Shown one piece after another: positions 15,793 through 23,067 of a stretch of DNA of 64,000 nucleotides. The translations under genes and the position numbers were made by a program. The notes beneath the pieces are model-generated. The model made no database searches. It had not been told where the DNA came from and saw only the letters and a program-made list of their open reading frames with translations. Location: NCBI GenBank assembly GCA_903849645.1, contig CAINJJ010000030.1:1-64000 (forward strand). Reading direction: 5' to 3'. Source of the DNA: an uncultured Acidobacteriaceae bacterium (GTDB taxonomy: Bacteria > Acidobacteriota > Terriglobia > Terriglobales > Acidobacteriaceae). The first letter of the stretch is position 1. Each line of letters starts with the position of its first letter.

Positions 15793-16362
15793 CTAGGAGA
15801 CGCGGCCGACGAGCTTCAGGTCGATTTCCACATCCTTGGCTACCTTGAGGATGAAGATGCTGGGATCCTTGAGCCCCCACTTGACGTACGGGACGTTGAA
15901 CCGGGTTGTTGCGGTGAGAGCGGAGCCGTCCACGTGAATCTGCATGGGGACGGTAAGGTCGTGGGGGGGTCCATGGAGTGTGAAGACGCCGGTGACCTGA
16001 ATGGTGGAGTCGCCCGACGGCGCGATGGCGCCGGTGTAGCTCTTGGGCACGAAGGTGACATCGGCGAAGTGAGGAACATCGAGCACATCATTGCTCATCT
16101 TCTTGTCCCTGCTCGGTTCTCCGCTGTTGCCGCTGCCGGCGGCGACAATGATCGAACCCGAGATGGTCCTCGCGGTACGGTCAAAATCAACGACCCCGCT
16201 TTGAACATGGAAAGTCCCGTTTACGTGGTGGAAATTGCCGCCGAGGGCAAAGGCCACTTCGCTGGCGTCTGGAGTGACCGTGAAAGTCTGATGCTGGGCG
16301 ACAGCGACAGGCGCGAAAGCCAGGGGAAGCGCGAGGAGCAGGGATTGAGCAATGGTCTTCAT
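15793..16362 (-). CDS. YceI-family isoprenoid-binding-type protein
   Basis: A 189-residue exported protein with signal peptide (residues 1-22, ending in VAVAQ) and the lipocalin-like YceI beta barrel: FTVTPDASEVAFALGG near the N-terminus, then SNDVLDVPHFADVTFVP, VTGVFTLHGPPHDLTVPM and a C-terminal VKWGLKDPSIFILKVAKDVEIDLKL. Structurally characterised YceI proteins (TTHA0802 type) hold a polyprenyl chain in the barrel. It is the last gene of the seven-gene operon, 27 bp after the MFS-cytochrome gene, and the first gene of that operon makes an isoprenoid diphosphate, so it may carry an isoprenoid product or quinone in the periplasm. That link is inference. Confidence 0.88.
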   Translation of the reverse strand: MKTIAQSLLLALPLAFAPVAVAQHQTFTVTPDASEVAFALGGNFHHVNGTFHVQSGVVDFDRTARTISGSIIVAAGSGNSGEPSRDKKMSNDVLDVPHFADVTFVPKSYTGAIAPSGDSTIQVTGVFTLHGPPHDLTVPMQIHVDGSALTATTRFNVPYVKWGLKDPSIFILKVAKDVEIDLKLVGRVS

Positions 16363-16389
16363 GATGGATCTCCCGTATCGAGGTTTGCT

Positions 16390-18285
16390 TTATGGATGAT
16401 TTGCCTGGCCGGCAAGTTGCACCAGCCAGAGGCTCAGAGAGGCAATTTCGTTGTCGGACAGGTATTCATGTCCGGGCATATCGGTGCCGGGGACACCGAA
16501 TTTGGCAATCTGGGCCAACCGGGCGGCGCGGATGGCCGGCGGCCCCGAAGGAGGCAAATAAAAGAAGGGCCCAACGGCGAGGTCGGGAGGCTGGCGCTTG
16601 AAGGAGGCCTTCCACTCATTCAGGGTACGCCCGCGGTTGCTGTGGCAGGTAGCGCAATGGCGTTCAAACAGAAGGCGGCCATCGTCGGCATCGGCCTGCG
16701 CGAGAGCTGCCGGGGATGGATGCCAGAGGCGTTGAGAAGCCTGGAGCGCCTCTGCGCCCGGCGTTTTGAGGGTGGCGAGATAGGCGACAAGGTCCTCTCC
16801 GCGGCGGCCGTCAAAGAGGAAGGCGTAGGTAGGCATGATGGAGGCCCCGCTGACCTCGGGCGGGTCGTAGAAGTGGGCCTTGAGCCAGAGGGGCGAGCGG
16901 CGCGCGCCGACTTCGGCGAGGTCCGGACCCTGGCGACGGTTGCCGATGAGGGGCGGACGCTCAAGGTGAATCTGCTCCATGGACCGGACCGGCCCCCACA
17001 TGAGGACGTCTGGAGTGTTGGGGCGGACAAACTGGGAGTGGCAGTTGATGCAGCCCTCCGAAATGTAGACCTGCCGACCTCGCTCGACCTGCGAAAGGGC
17101 TGGGGACGACGGTTCGCGGAGCAGGGTCCGCTGCAGCCCGTATGCGGCGAGGAACAGCGTGAAAATGACGGCCAGTTCCCTCTTGCGGCGCAGGAAGAAG
17201 GCCAGAAGCGCGGGCAGGAGGACCACGGTCCCTGCGGCGACTACAAACAGAGGCGGCACGTAGCCGAGATTCTGCCCCATGCCGATACCGAGGGCGGAGC
17301 CGCCCCATCCTGCGATGGCGTAGATCCAGCCTGCCTGCCGGCCGCGCTGGGCAAGCGAAGCTGCGGGGGCCAGCAGCGAGGGGTAGGCGACAAGCGCAAC
17401 CGAGTAGAGCGAGACGCCGATGGGATAAAAAAGCGACGCCAATAGCACGCGGTTGGGATCAAGCAGGAGCAGGCAGGCTCCGCCGAGAGCCAGAAAGGCC
17501 GCGGAAAGCACAAATGAGAGGCTGCGGCGGCTGAGCAGCCAGGCGCTGAGCAAGGCTGCGCCAAGATGGAGAAGTCCATTGCAATCCAGATGGAGGGCGC
17601 CCTGCCAGGTGCCTGCCTTGAGGGCGGGCGTGCTCTGGATGATGAAGAAGGCAGCGGAATCGAGCCAGACGAGAGCGGCAAAACAGGCCAGGACTTGCAG
17701 GAACGGCAGCGGGGAGGGCTGGGGTTGGCTGGTTTCTTCGGCTTCGGGCTGGGTTGGCAGCAAGGCAATGGCGGCGCCTGCAAGGCAGAGGAGCGCAGCA
17801 ACGGAGGCTTGCACCTCAGCCGGGGCGGTGAAGAGCGCGGGGATGTTGCAGATGAGGTAGCCGCTGCCGGTGCCAAGTCCCACCAGAAGGAGCGGGTTTG
17901 CGTCACCGGTCCAGAGGCGCAGGTGGGTAACCAGGGTGACGGTAAGCAACCCCAGACCGGCGCCGATGAAGAAGGCCACGGCCGCGGCTGCCGGCAAGTT
18001 GAGAGGAAGAAGGGAAAGGAGGGCGGCGGCCGCGGAGCCGAGAAGCCCGGCGCGGAGGCGAAGGGCGGGTGAGGGCCAACGATCAATCCGGGGAGCGAGC
18101 AGGCTGAGGAGGATGCCCCCGGCTGCCATGGCTCCCATGACCGCCTTCAGGTGCGCTCCGGCCACTCCCTGACCCGCCAGGCGCGTGAGAAACGCAAACT
18201 GGGCAAAGATCAGGAAGTAGACGTAGGTGATGGCGACCAGGACCGCGCCGCGCCACCCGGATTGTGCCTGACTACCGCGCGACAT
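16390..18285 (-). CDS. MFS-like membrane protein fused to two cytochrome c domains
   Basis: A 631-residue fusion. Residues about 15-385 hold some 12 membrane helices with MFS-like character, with a charged loop near 178-192 in the middle. Residues 398-510 form a haem domain resembling CcoO: CINCHSQFVRP with CxxCH at 412-416, then RRQGPDLAEVGARRSPLWLKAH and axial Met484 in SIMPTYAF. A second haem domain has CATCH at 544-548 and likely axial Met603 in TDMPGHEYL. The haem domains should be periplasmic. Its start overlaps the small membrane gene by 14 bp, and the operon also encodes a CcoN-like protein, so it probably replaces CcoO/CcoP in a cbb3-like complex. An MFS copper importer (CcoA) is known for cbb3 assembly, but I know of no characterised fusion of this kind. 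Confidence 0.75.
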   Translation of the reverse strand: MSRGSQAQSGWRGAVLVAITYVYFLIFAQFAFLTRLAGQGVAGAHLKAVMGAMAAGGILLSLLAPRIDRWPSPALRLRAGLLGSAAAALLSLLPLNLPAAAAVAFFIGAGLGLLTVTLVTHLRLWTGDANPLLLVGLGTGSGYLICNIPALFTAPAEVQASVAALLCLAGAAIALLPTQPEAEETSQPQPSPLPFLQVLACFAALVWLDSAAFFIIQSTPALKAGTWQGALHLDCNGLLHLGAALLSAWLLSRRSLSFVLSAAFLALGGACLLLLDPNRVLLASLFYPIGVSLYSVALVAYPSLLAPAASLAQRGRQAGWIYAIAGWGGSALGIGMGQNLGYVPPLFVVAAGTVVLLPALLAFFLRRKRELAVIFTLFLAAYGLQRTLLREPSSPALSQVERGRQVYISEGCINCHSQFVRPNTPDVLMWGPVRSMEQIHLERPPLIGNRRQGPDLAEVGARRSPLWLKAHFYDPPEVSGASIMPTYAFLFDGRRGEDLVAYLATLKTPGAEALQASQRLWHPSPAALAQADADDGRLLFERHCATCHSNRGRTLNEWKASFKRQPPDLAVGPFFYLPPSGPPAIRAARLAQIAKFGVPGTDMPGHEYLSDNEIASLSLWLVQLAGQANHP

Positions 18286-18682
18286 GGGCCAGCCAGCAGT
18301 TGCGTAGACCGATCACCTGGAACAGGACGCAGGCGCCGTCGGAGATGCCGACGGTGAGCCAACCCGGCTCAAGGGTATGGCCGAGCACGGCCGCGAAAAC
18401 GAAGAGGGCCACGCAGCCCCTGGTCAGCGCCGTAAGCTGCCAGATGGCCTCGACGCGGCAGGGGCTTTCGCGCTTGAGCATGAGCGAAGCACCATAGAAA
18501 CAGGCCAGGCCCACGGAGAGGACAAAGGCGCCAATAAAGGACTGGAACGGCAGCGTGTCCACGGGCGGATGAAGGCCCATGAGGCCCAGCGTAAAGGCCG
18601 GAGCGACAACCAGCAGCAGCCCGGTGGCGGTGTCAGACAGGCCGATAAGGATCTGGTAGGCGAGAAGAATGGTGCGGTTCAT
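18272..18682 (-). CDS. Small four-helix membrane protein of the cytochrome operon
   Basis: A 136-residue protein with about four membrane helices (near residues 7-32, 46-66, 80-104 and 108-126) and short loops. There are no Cys-His motifs or evident haem ligands. I do not recognise the family; the general form recalls small DoxX-like or oxidase accessory proteins. It overlaps the preceding CcoN-like gene by 4 bp (ATGA) and the following MFS-cytochrome gene by 14 bp, so it is almost certainly translated with them and belongs to the same membrane complex. Confidence 0.65.
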   Translation of the reverse strand: MNRTILLAYQILIGLSDTATGLLLVVAPAFTLGLMGLHPPVDTLPFQSFIGAFVLSVGLACFYGASLMLKRESPCRVEAIWQLTALTRGCVALFVFAAVLGHTLEPGWLTVGISDGACVLFQVIGLRNCWLAHVAR

Positions 18683-20034
18683 GCTGTCTTCTCCTGAGAA
18701 AGCGACAAGTGAAGGGAGACGGGTTCGGGCGGATGCAGCAGGGTGGATGCGTCGATGAGCCAGTCGAGAGAGGCCAGCAGCATGGCGATTCCTGAGACCA
18801 GTCGCAGTGCGTAGAGGCCGTTGCGCGCCACGCCAGGAACGATGGTGAAGGCCGGATCATAGCCCTCCCACCATCCGGCAACCGTCATGATGACGATATA
18901 GCCCACGACGGCAATATTCCATGCATAAAAGGAGCGCGTGCGGTTGAAGATCCATCCGCCCTCGCCCAGTATCTGAACCATGACGAAGATCAGCAGGCTG
19001 GAGGTGAAACCGGCCATGGCGACGAAGGAATGGCCCACGAGCCCGTCGGTGAACTTGAAGTGATCGAGGAGCCCGGGGAGAAAAAGCAGCCAGCCGGTAA
19101 GCACCAGCGCCCCCCACCAGGCGTAGAAGGCCAGTCGCCAGCGGTGGGTCTCCGGGCGCCAGTTGAAGGCTGCAAAGTAGGCGGGGATGAGGGGAATCCA
19201 GACCAGCAAGGAGCCGAGGCTGAGAAACTGCGCGGGGCTGCGATGGCTGATGTCGCGGCGCCCGAGGGCGAAGCACAGCGCGGACTCGGCCAGAAGCACT
19301 GCCCAGCCGAGAACGAGGACGCGGGAGGAGCCTGTCCTGCGCCGGGTAAGCCCGAACGGGAGCAACAGCAGCATGGCCACGACCATCAGTGACGATTCGA
19401 GCTGGCTCTGGCCGGTGGGTCCGCCCGTGTCGGGGTTCACGTAGGGGTAAACCGCGGGGCTGGAGGCGAGATACATCACGACGGGCACGGCCAGCAGCAG
19501 AATCAAGCCAACGATGCGGCCTGAGCGGGCAGCCCATCCTCTGCCGCCAGGCTGGTTCCATTGGCGGAGAAAGGAAAGCGCCAGCAGCAGCCAGAGGGCG
19601 AGCATGGCAAGCGGGAAGACGATGCGCGCAAAGCCGCTCCAGTCAAGAAAGAGCTTGCCGCTGGAGTGGCCGGAGAGCCAGGAAAGCGAGCCCGCTATGA
19701 GGGCGGCGGACCATGCCCACAGGGCGGGGCGGCACCATGCGGCAAGCGGGCCACGCTCTGTCCCATAGACCCTGAAAAGGAAGCCGGCCAGCGGAAGGCT
19801 GGACCATCCGTAGAGCATCAGGTTCATGTGGACCATGATCCAGCGGCCGTAGGTCCACTCGCCGAGCAGTCCGTTGATTCCGGGAAATAGAAGCAGAAGA
19901 GCGATGAGCACGCCGATGGAGTTGGCGACAACCAGCCAGAAGAGGCTGTGCCACGCGGCGCCCGCAAATCCAGGCGAAGTGGGTGAGGAAACGACACTGA
20001 TGTCAGAGGGAAACTGGCTCTTGGATTCTGCCAT
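18679..20034 (-). CDS. CcoN-like haem-copper oxidase subunit I homologue with missing ligands
   Basis: A 451-residue polytopic protein related to cbb3 oxidase subunit I, shorter than a normal CcoN. His69 in GRWIMVHMNLMLYGW matches the low-spin haem ligand of helix 2. FKFTDGLVGHSFVAM near the C-terminus matches the GHxH motif of helix 10, but only the first His is kept (His335); the second is Phe337. In the region of helices 6 and 7 (about 195-260) there is no His pair to bind CuB. As read, it could bind at most one or two haems without forming an O2-reducing centre. It sits between ABC transporter genes and a cytochrome c fusion. The ATG at 20034 has GGAG 7 bases upstream and overlaps the ATPase gene by 32 bp; the ATG at 20037 is an alternative. 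Confidence 0.72.
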   Translation of the reverse strand: MAESKSQFPSDISVVSSPTSPGFAGAAWHSLFWLVVANSIGVLIALLLLFPGINGLLGEWTYGRWIMVHMNLMLYGWSSLPLAGFLFRVYGTERGPLAAWCRPALWAWSAALIAGSLSWLSGHSSGKLFLDWSGFARIVFPLAMLALWLLLALSFLRQWNQPGGRGWAARSGRIVGLILLLAVPVVMYLASSPAVYPYVNPDTGGPTGQSQLESSLMVVAMLLLLPFGLTRRRTGSSRVLVLGWAVLLAESALCFALGRRDISHRSPAQFLSLGSLLVWIPLIPAYFAAFNWRPETHRWRLAFYAWWGALVLTGWLLFLPGLLDHFKFTDGLVGHSFVAMAGFTSSLLIFVMVQILGEGGWIFNRTRSFYAWNIAVVGYIVIMTVAGWWEGYDPAFTIVPGVARNGLYALRLVSGIAMLLASLDWLIDASTLLHPPEPVSLHLSLSQEKTA

Positions 20035-20707
20035 CATGCATCTCCAGTAGGCGGTCGCAACGGCCGGCCAGCCCGCGATCATGGGTGGCCATGACGAGTG
20101 TAATGCCCTCGGTGGCCGCAAGATTGAGCAGCAGGTCAAAAACAGCGCCGCTGGTGTGTTCATCGAGGGAGCCGGTTGGCTCGTCGGCCAGCAGGATTTT
20201 TGGGCGGTTCATGAGCGCGCGGCAGAGTGCCGTGCGCTGGCGCTCGCCGCCGGAGAGCTTTTGAATGCGATGGCCGAGGCGGTGCGAAAGCCCGGTGAGG
20301 CCAGTCAGCTCACGCAGGCGAGCCTGCGCCGAGCTCCGGTCAATGCCCGCGGCGACAGTGGGAATGAGGCAGTTTTCTTCCAGCGTCAGGTCGGGGATGA
20401 GGTTGTGCAGCTGGAAAACGAATCCAACCTCGTGGCGCAGCAGATGGACAAGGTTGCTCTTGCGTGTCATCTCCGCGCCGTTGACGGAAACGCGGCCGCG
20501 GTCAGGCGCGTCGAGCCCGCCGAAGAGATGGAGCAGGGTGCTCTTGCCGCATCCCGAGGGACCGCAAAGCGCCACGGTCTGGCCTTCGACAGCAGCGAAG
20601 TCAACGCCTTTGAGCACGGCAATGGCTCCGTCGTCGTAGCTCTTCCATACATCTTGCGCAGAGAGAACGATGCGCGGCTCAGAGGCATTTTGGGGGGCGA
20701 GGGTCAT
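20003..20707 (-). CDS. ABC transporter ATP-binding protein, LolD/MacB type
   Basis: A 234-residue nucleotide-binding subunit. The Walker A is CGPSGCGKSTLLHLFGG (about 48-64), the Q-loop lies in VGFVFQLHNLIPDLTLEEN, the signature motif is LSGGERQRTALCRAL (about 151-165), Walker B is ILLADEPTGSLDE and the switch His is in MATHD. The sequence class (Q-loop followed by LIPDLT, and the DEPTGSLD form) is that of LolD/MacB/FtsE partners of FtsX-like permeases. Its ATG overlaps the permease TGA by 4 bp, so the two form one transporter. It is not followed by a LolC/E pair; the next gene is the CcoN-like protein. The substrate is unknown, with a lipid or hydrophobic molecule the natural guess for this class. 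Confidence 0.9.
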   Translation of the reverse strand: MTLAPQNASEPRIVLSAQDVWKSYDDGAIAVLKGVDFAAVEGQTVALCGPSGCGKSTLLHLFGGLDAPDRGRVSVNGAEMTRKSNLVHLLRHEVGFVFQLHNLIPDLTLEENCLIPTVAAGIDRSSAQARLRELTGLTGLSHRLGHRIQKLSGGERQRTALCRALMNRPKILLADEPTGSLDEHTSGAVFDLLLNLAATEGITLVMATHDRGLAGRCDRLLEMHDGRIQEPVSL

Positions 20708-21816
20708 TCGAATCGAAGCGCCTCCACCGCACGTACGCGCATGGCATAGGCCGCTGGATAGAGCGCTCCGGTGATGCCGGTGACGAGAGCGAGAAGAATG
20801 ACGATCAGCATGACGGATGGGCGGAGCGTCACGTCCACATAGCCGTGCAGCGCCGGCACCAGCTTGAGGGCAAAGAGCAGGCAGGTCCCGGTGCCCAGGC
20901 CGAGCAAGGCTCCGACGATCGACACCACCGCGGACTCGCCGAAGATCATGGCGGCCACCTGGAGGTTGGAGAACCCATTCACGCGCAGGATGGCGATCTC
21001 GCGAATGCGGGTGAAGACCGACATGATCATGGTGTTGGCCACGCCCAGTCCGCCGAGGAGGAGGCCGCAACCGCCAACCGCCCAGGCCGTGGCCTTGAGA
21101 ATCTTGAACTGGGAGTAGGAGCGGGTGAATTCAGCGTCCTCCAGCCCAATGAGGTTGGCGAACTTCGCCTTGACCATGGCCTTGAAGGCCGGCGCGTCGT
21201 CCTTGCTGCGGAGGCGGATGGTGATGACCGAAGATGTGCCTTCCTTGTGGAAGAAGCTCTGCGCCGCGGCGAGAGGCATGAAGACGCCGCCATCCTCGAA
21301 GCCGTTGGCGGTGCGGAGAATGCCGATGACGTGAAAGACCCCATGGCCGATGGGTACGTGGTCGTCGAATTTGGCGGAGAGAAACTCGGCCGCGCGCTCG
21401 CCCAGCACCACATCGTCGGGGTTGCGGGCAAAGGTGTGACGGTCGCCCGCCACCCAGACGGCGCGCCGGATGCGGGCGTCGGCAGCTGTGACGCCAAAGC
21501 AGGTAATGATGGGGTGATCGGCGCTGGAGACGATTCCGAACAGGACCGGGTCGGCGTGGGCCACCGTGGGCCATGCGGCAATCTCCTCGACCGCCGCCGC
21601 TGGGACGTTGCTGAAGAAGAGATCGGAGACGTTGCGCTCGAAGACAATAACCTGGCTATCGCTGGAGAGGATGCCGGAAAACATGCCGATGGCGCCCTGC
21701 AGGACCGTAACCACGGTGAGCATGGCCGCCACGCTGAAGGCGATGCCGGCGATGCTGATGAGGGAGCGGATGCGGTGACGTAGCAGGTTGGTCAGAATCA
21801 GCTTGAGGAAGATCAC
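20704..21816 (-). CDS. ABC transporter permease, FtsX/MacB type
   Basis: A 370-residue permease with the FtsX layout: helix 1 near the N-terminus (IRSLISIAGIAFSVAAMLTVVTVL), a periplasmic domain of about 200 residues, then three helices (around 250-275, 300-325 and 335-360) with the coupling motif VFTRIREIAILRVNGFS. Such permeases work as mechanotransmitters, moving lipids or lipoproteins or driving periplasmic partners, and need not cross the membrane with substrate. I prefer the second GTG (21816) since GGAGG is 6 bases upstream and it gives a 4-bp GTGA overlap with the prenyl synthase stop; the first GTG, at 21822, abuts the ribosome site. No adaptor protein is encoded nearby. Confidence 0.85.
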   Translation of the reverse strand: MIFLKLILTNLLRHRIRSLISIAGIAFSVAAMLTVVTVLQGAIGMFSGILSSDSQVIVFERNVSDLFFSNVPAAAVEEIAAWPTVAHADPVLFGIVSSADHPIITCFGVTAADARIRRAVWVAGDRHTFARNPDDVVLGERAAEFLSAKFDDHVPIGHGVFHVIGILRTANGFEDGGVFMPLAAAQSFFHKEGTSSVITIRLRSKDDAPAFKAMVKAKFANLIGLEDAEFTRSYSQFKILKATAWAVGGCGLLLGGLGVANTMIMSVFTRIREIAILRVNGFSNLQVAAMIFGESAVVSIVGALLGLGTGTCLLFALKLVPALHGYVDVTLRPSVMLIVILLALVTGITGALYPAAYAMRVRAVEALRFE

Positions 21817-22736
21817 GAACACCCTCCAGCCGGTGTCGCGAACGCATCGCCGGTAACCCGGACAAGCTCCTCTTCCAGGTCCCCGCGCAGCTTGCGCAGA
21901 AACGACAAGCCGGGCTGGGACTTGAGCAGGCGGCAGAGCGTCCGGTCGCCCAGGCGGATGAAGCGGGTGAGCCGCTCGACGGCGGCGGGAATGCCCAGCA
22001 CCGAGGCCGAGTTGGGACGGTCGAGCAGCAGGTCGCGCGCCACGGTTTTGCCCGCCTCAGATGCGCTCTGGAGAACGTCTTTCAGGTCGTCCACCATCTG
22101 GTAACCCAACCCCCAGAAGAGGGCGATGCGCTCCAGCAACTGCACCTGCCGAGCCGATGCGCCGCCCAGCATGGCCGGCAGCACCAGGGTCAGGCGAATG
22201 AGCGAGACCGTCTTGCCGCGCGCAATCTGTTCGGTGGTCTCGCGCGTGGGGGGCAGGGTGGCGTAGTGCAGGTCGAGGCTCTGGCCGTTGAGCAGCCCTT
22301 CCACACCCAGACACTGCTCGATGTAAGCAAGGGCAGTGGACTGCAGAGGGACCGGGGCGGCAGCGACAGCGCGCCAGGTGAGCGCATAGGCGCGATTGAT
22401 AAGAGCCAGGGCGGTGAGAATGGCGCCCGCCTCGCCATAGGCCAGGTGAACACAGGGAACGCCGCGGCGCTCCGTCGCATTGTCCATGCAGGGCAGGTCG
22501 TCAAAGAGCAGAGAGGCTGTGTGGAAGTACTCGAGCGCAACTGCCAGGTCGCGGGCAGGCGCAGGGTCCATTCCGTAGGCGGAGGCCACCTGGAAGACCA
22601 TCCTGGGCCTGACCAGGCTGCCGGCGTTATCAAGCACATGGCGAAGAGATTCCTCAAAATGAGGATCGAGCGTCGCGGGCAGCGGCATACCGGAACTGAA
22701 AGCATCCGCAAACGGCGTTGTGGTCAGACTGTTCAT
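21813..22736 (-). CDS. Isoprenyl diphosphate synthase (polyprenyl synthetase family)
   Basis: A 307-residue trans-isoprenyl diphosphate synthase that condenses isopentenyl diphosphate with an allylic diphosphate. The first aspartate-rich motif is DDLPCMD (79-85) followed by ERRGVPC, and the second is MVDDLKD. The residues four and five before the first Asp are Ser75 and Ala74, small side chains that in characterised enzymes allow chains longer than C15, so GGPP or longer is likely; this is inference. It is the first gene of the leftward operon and overlaps the permease by 4 bp. A housekeeping role in quinone or carotenoid biosynthesis is possible, but its tight coupling to transport and cytochrome genes suggests a dedicated product. 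Confidence 0.85.
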   Translation of the reverse strand: MNSLTTTPFADAFSSGMPLPATLDPHFEESLRHVLDNAGSLVRPRMVFQVASAYGMDPAPARDLAVALEYFHTASLLFDDLPCMDNATERRGVPCVHLAYGEAGAILTALALINRAYALTWRAVAAAPVPLQSTALAYIEQCLGVEGLLNGQSLDLHYATLPPTRETTEQIARGKTVSLIRLTLVLPAMLGGASARQVQLLERIALFWGLGYQMVDDLKDVLQSASEAGKTVARDLLLDRPNSASVLGIPAAVERLTRFIRLGDRTLCRLLKSQPGLSFLRKLRGDLEEELVRVTGDAFATPAGGCS

Positions 22737-23067
22737 GCAGGGCGCAACAAGCGCTCACGACCTCTTTCTGTTTTTCTGGAGCTCTAGAGTCCATTGTAAG
22801 CGCAGGAAGAATCCGCGCGCCGAACTCAGGAGCAAACTTCCGTGAACCCAGGTTCAAGAGTAAGACGGGTTCGGGAATGGTTTGGCGAGCGTGAAACCGG
22901 CCCTGAAACCGTGACAATTCGTTCATCTGTCGCGGCCGGGTGAAGCGGGCGATGCAGGCCAGCCCGGCGGGTAAAAAGGTTGAAGTCTGCCTGCTTTGGC
23001 CGTGAGATGAAGTGGGATCTTTTTAACCTTCGATGAAAATGCCGTTGAAATCTTCTAATATCCACTC
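22737..23067. promoter_or_regulatory. Divergent control region, cytochrome operon / two-component system
   Basis: This 331-bp spacer separates the seven-gene leftward operon from the rightward response regulator. It holds the palindrome TGAACC-CA-GGTTCA (22843-22856) and a tandem direct repeat TGAAACCG at 22892-22899 and 22904-22911. A TAATAT at 23056-23061 just before the regulator start may be a -10 box. No terminators are seen. The layout suggests the two-component system controls the divergent operon. Confidence 0.5.
22892..22911. promoter_or_regulatory. Candidate OmpR-family tandem boxes
   Basis: Two identical copies of TGAAACCG are separated by 4 bp, a 12-bp period close to one helical turn. 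OmpR/PhoB-type regulators bind tandem direct repeats of about this spacing as head-to-tail dimers. It lies between the divergent operon and the gene for such a regulator. Identification is by pattern only. Confidence 0.4.

Noticed and set aside
15598-17445. 615-codon rightward open frame over YceI and the MFS-cytochrome gene
   Set aside because: Runs antisense to two recognised genes and has no recognisable domain.
16390-20034. Calling the cluster a conventional cbb3 oxidase
   Set aside because: The subunit I homologue lacks CuB ligands and one low-spin haem ligand, there is no CcoP or normal CcoO anchor, and ABC and isoprenoid genes are part of the same operon.
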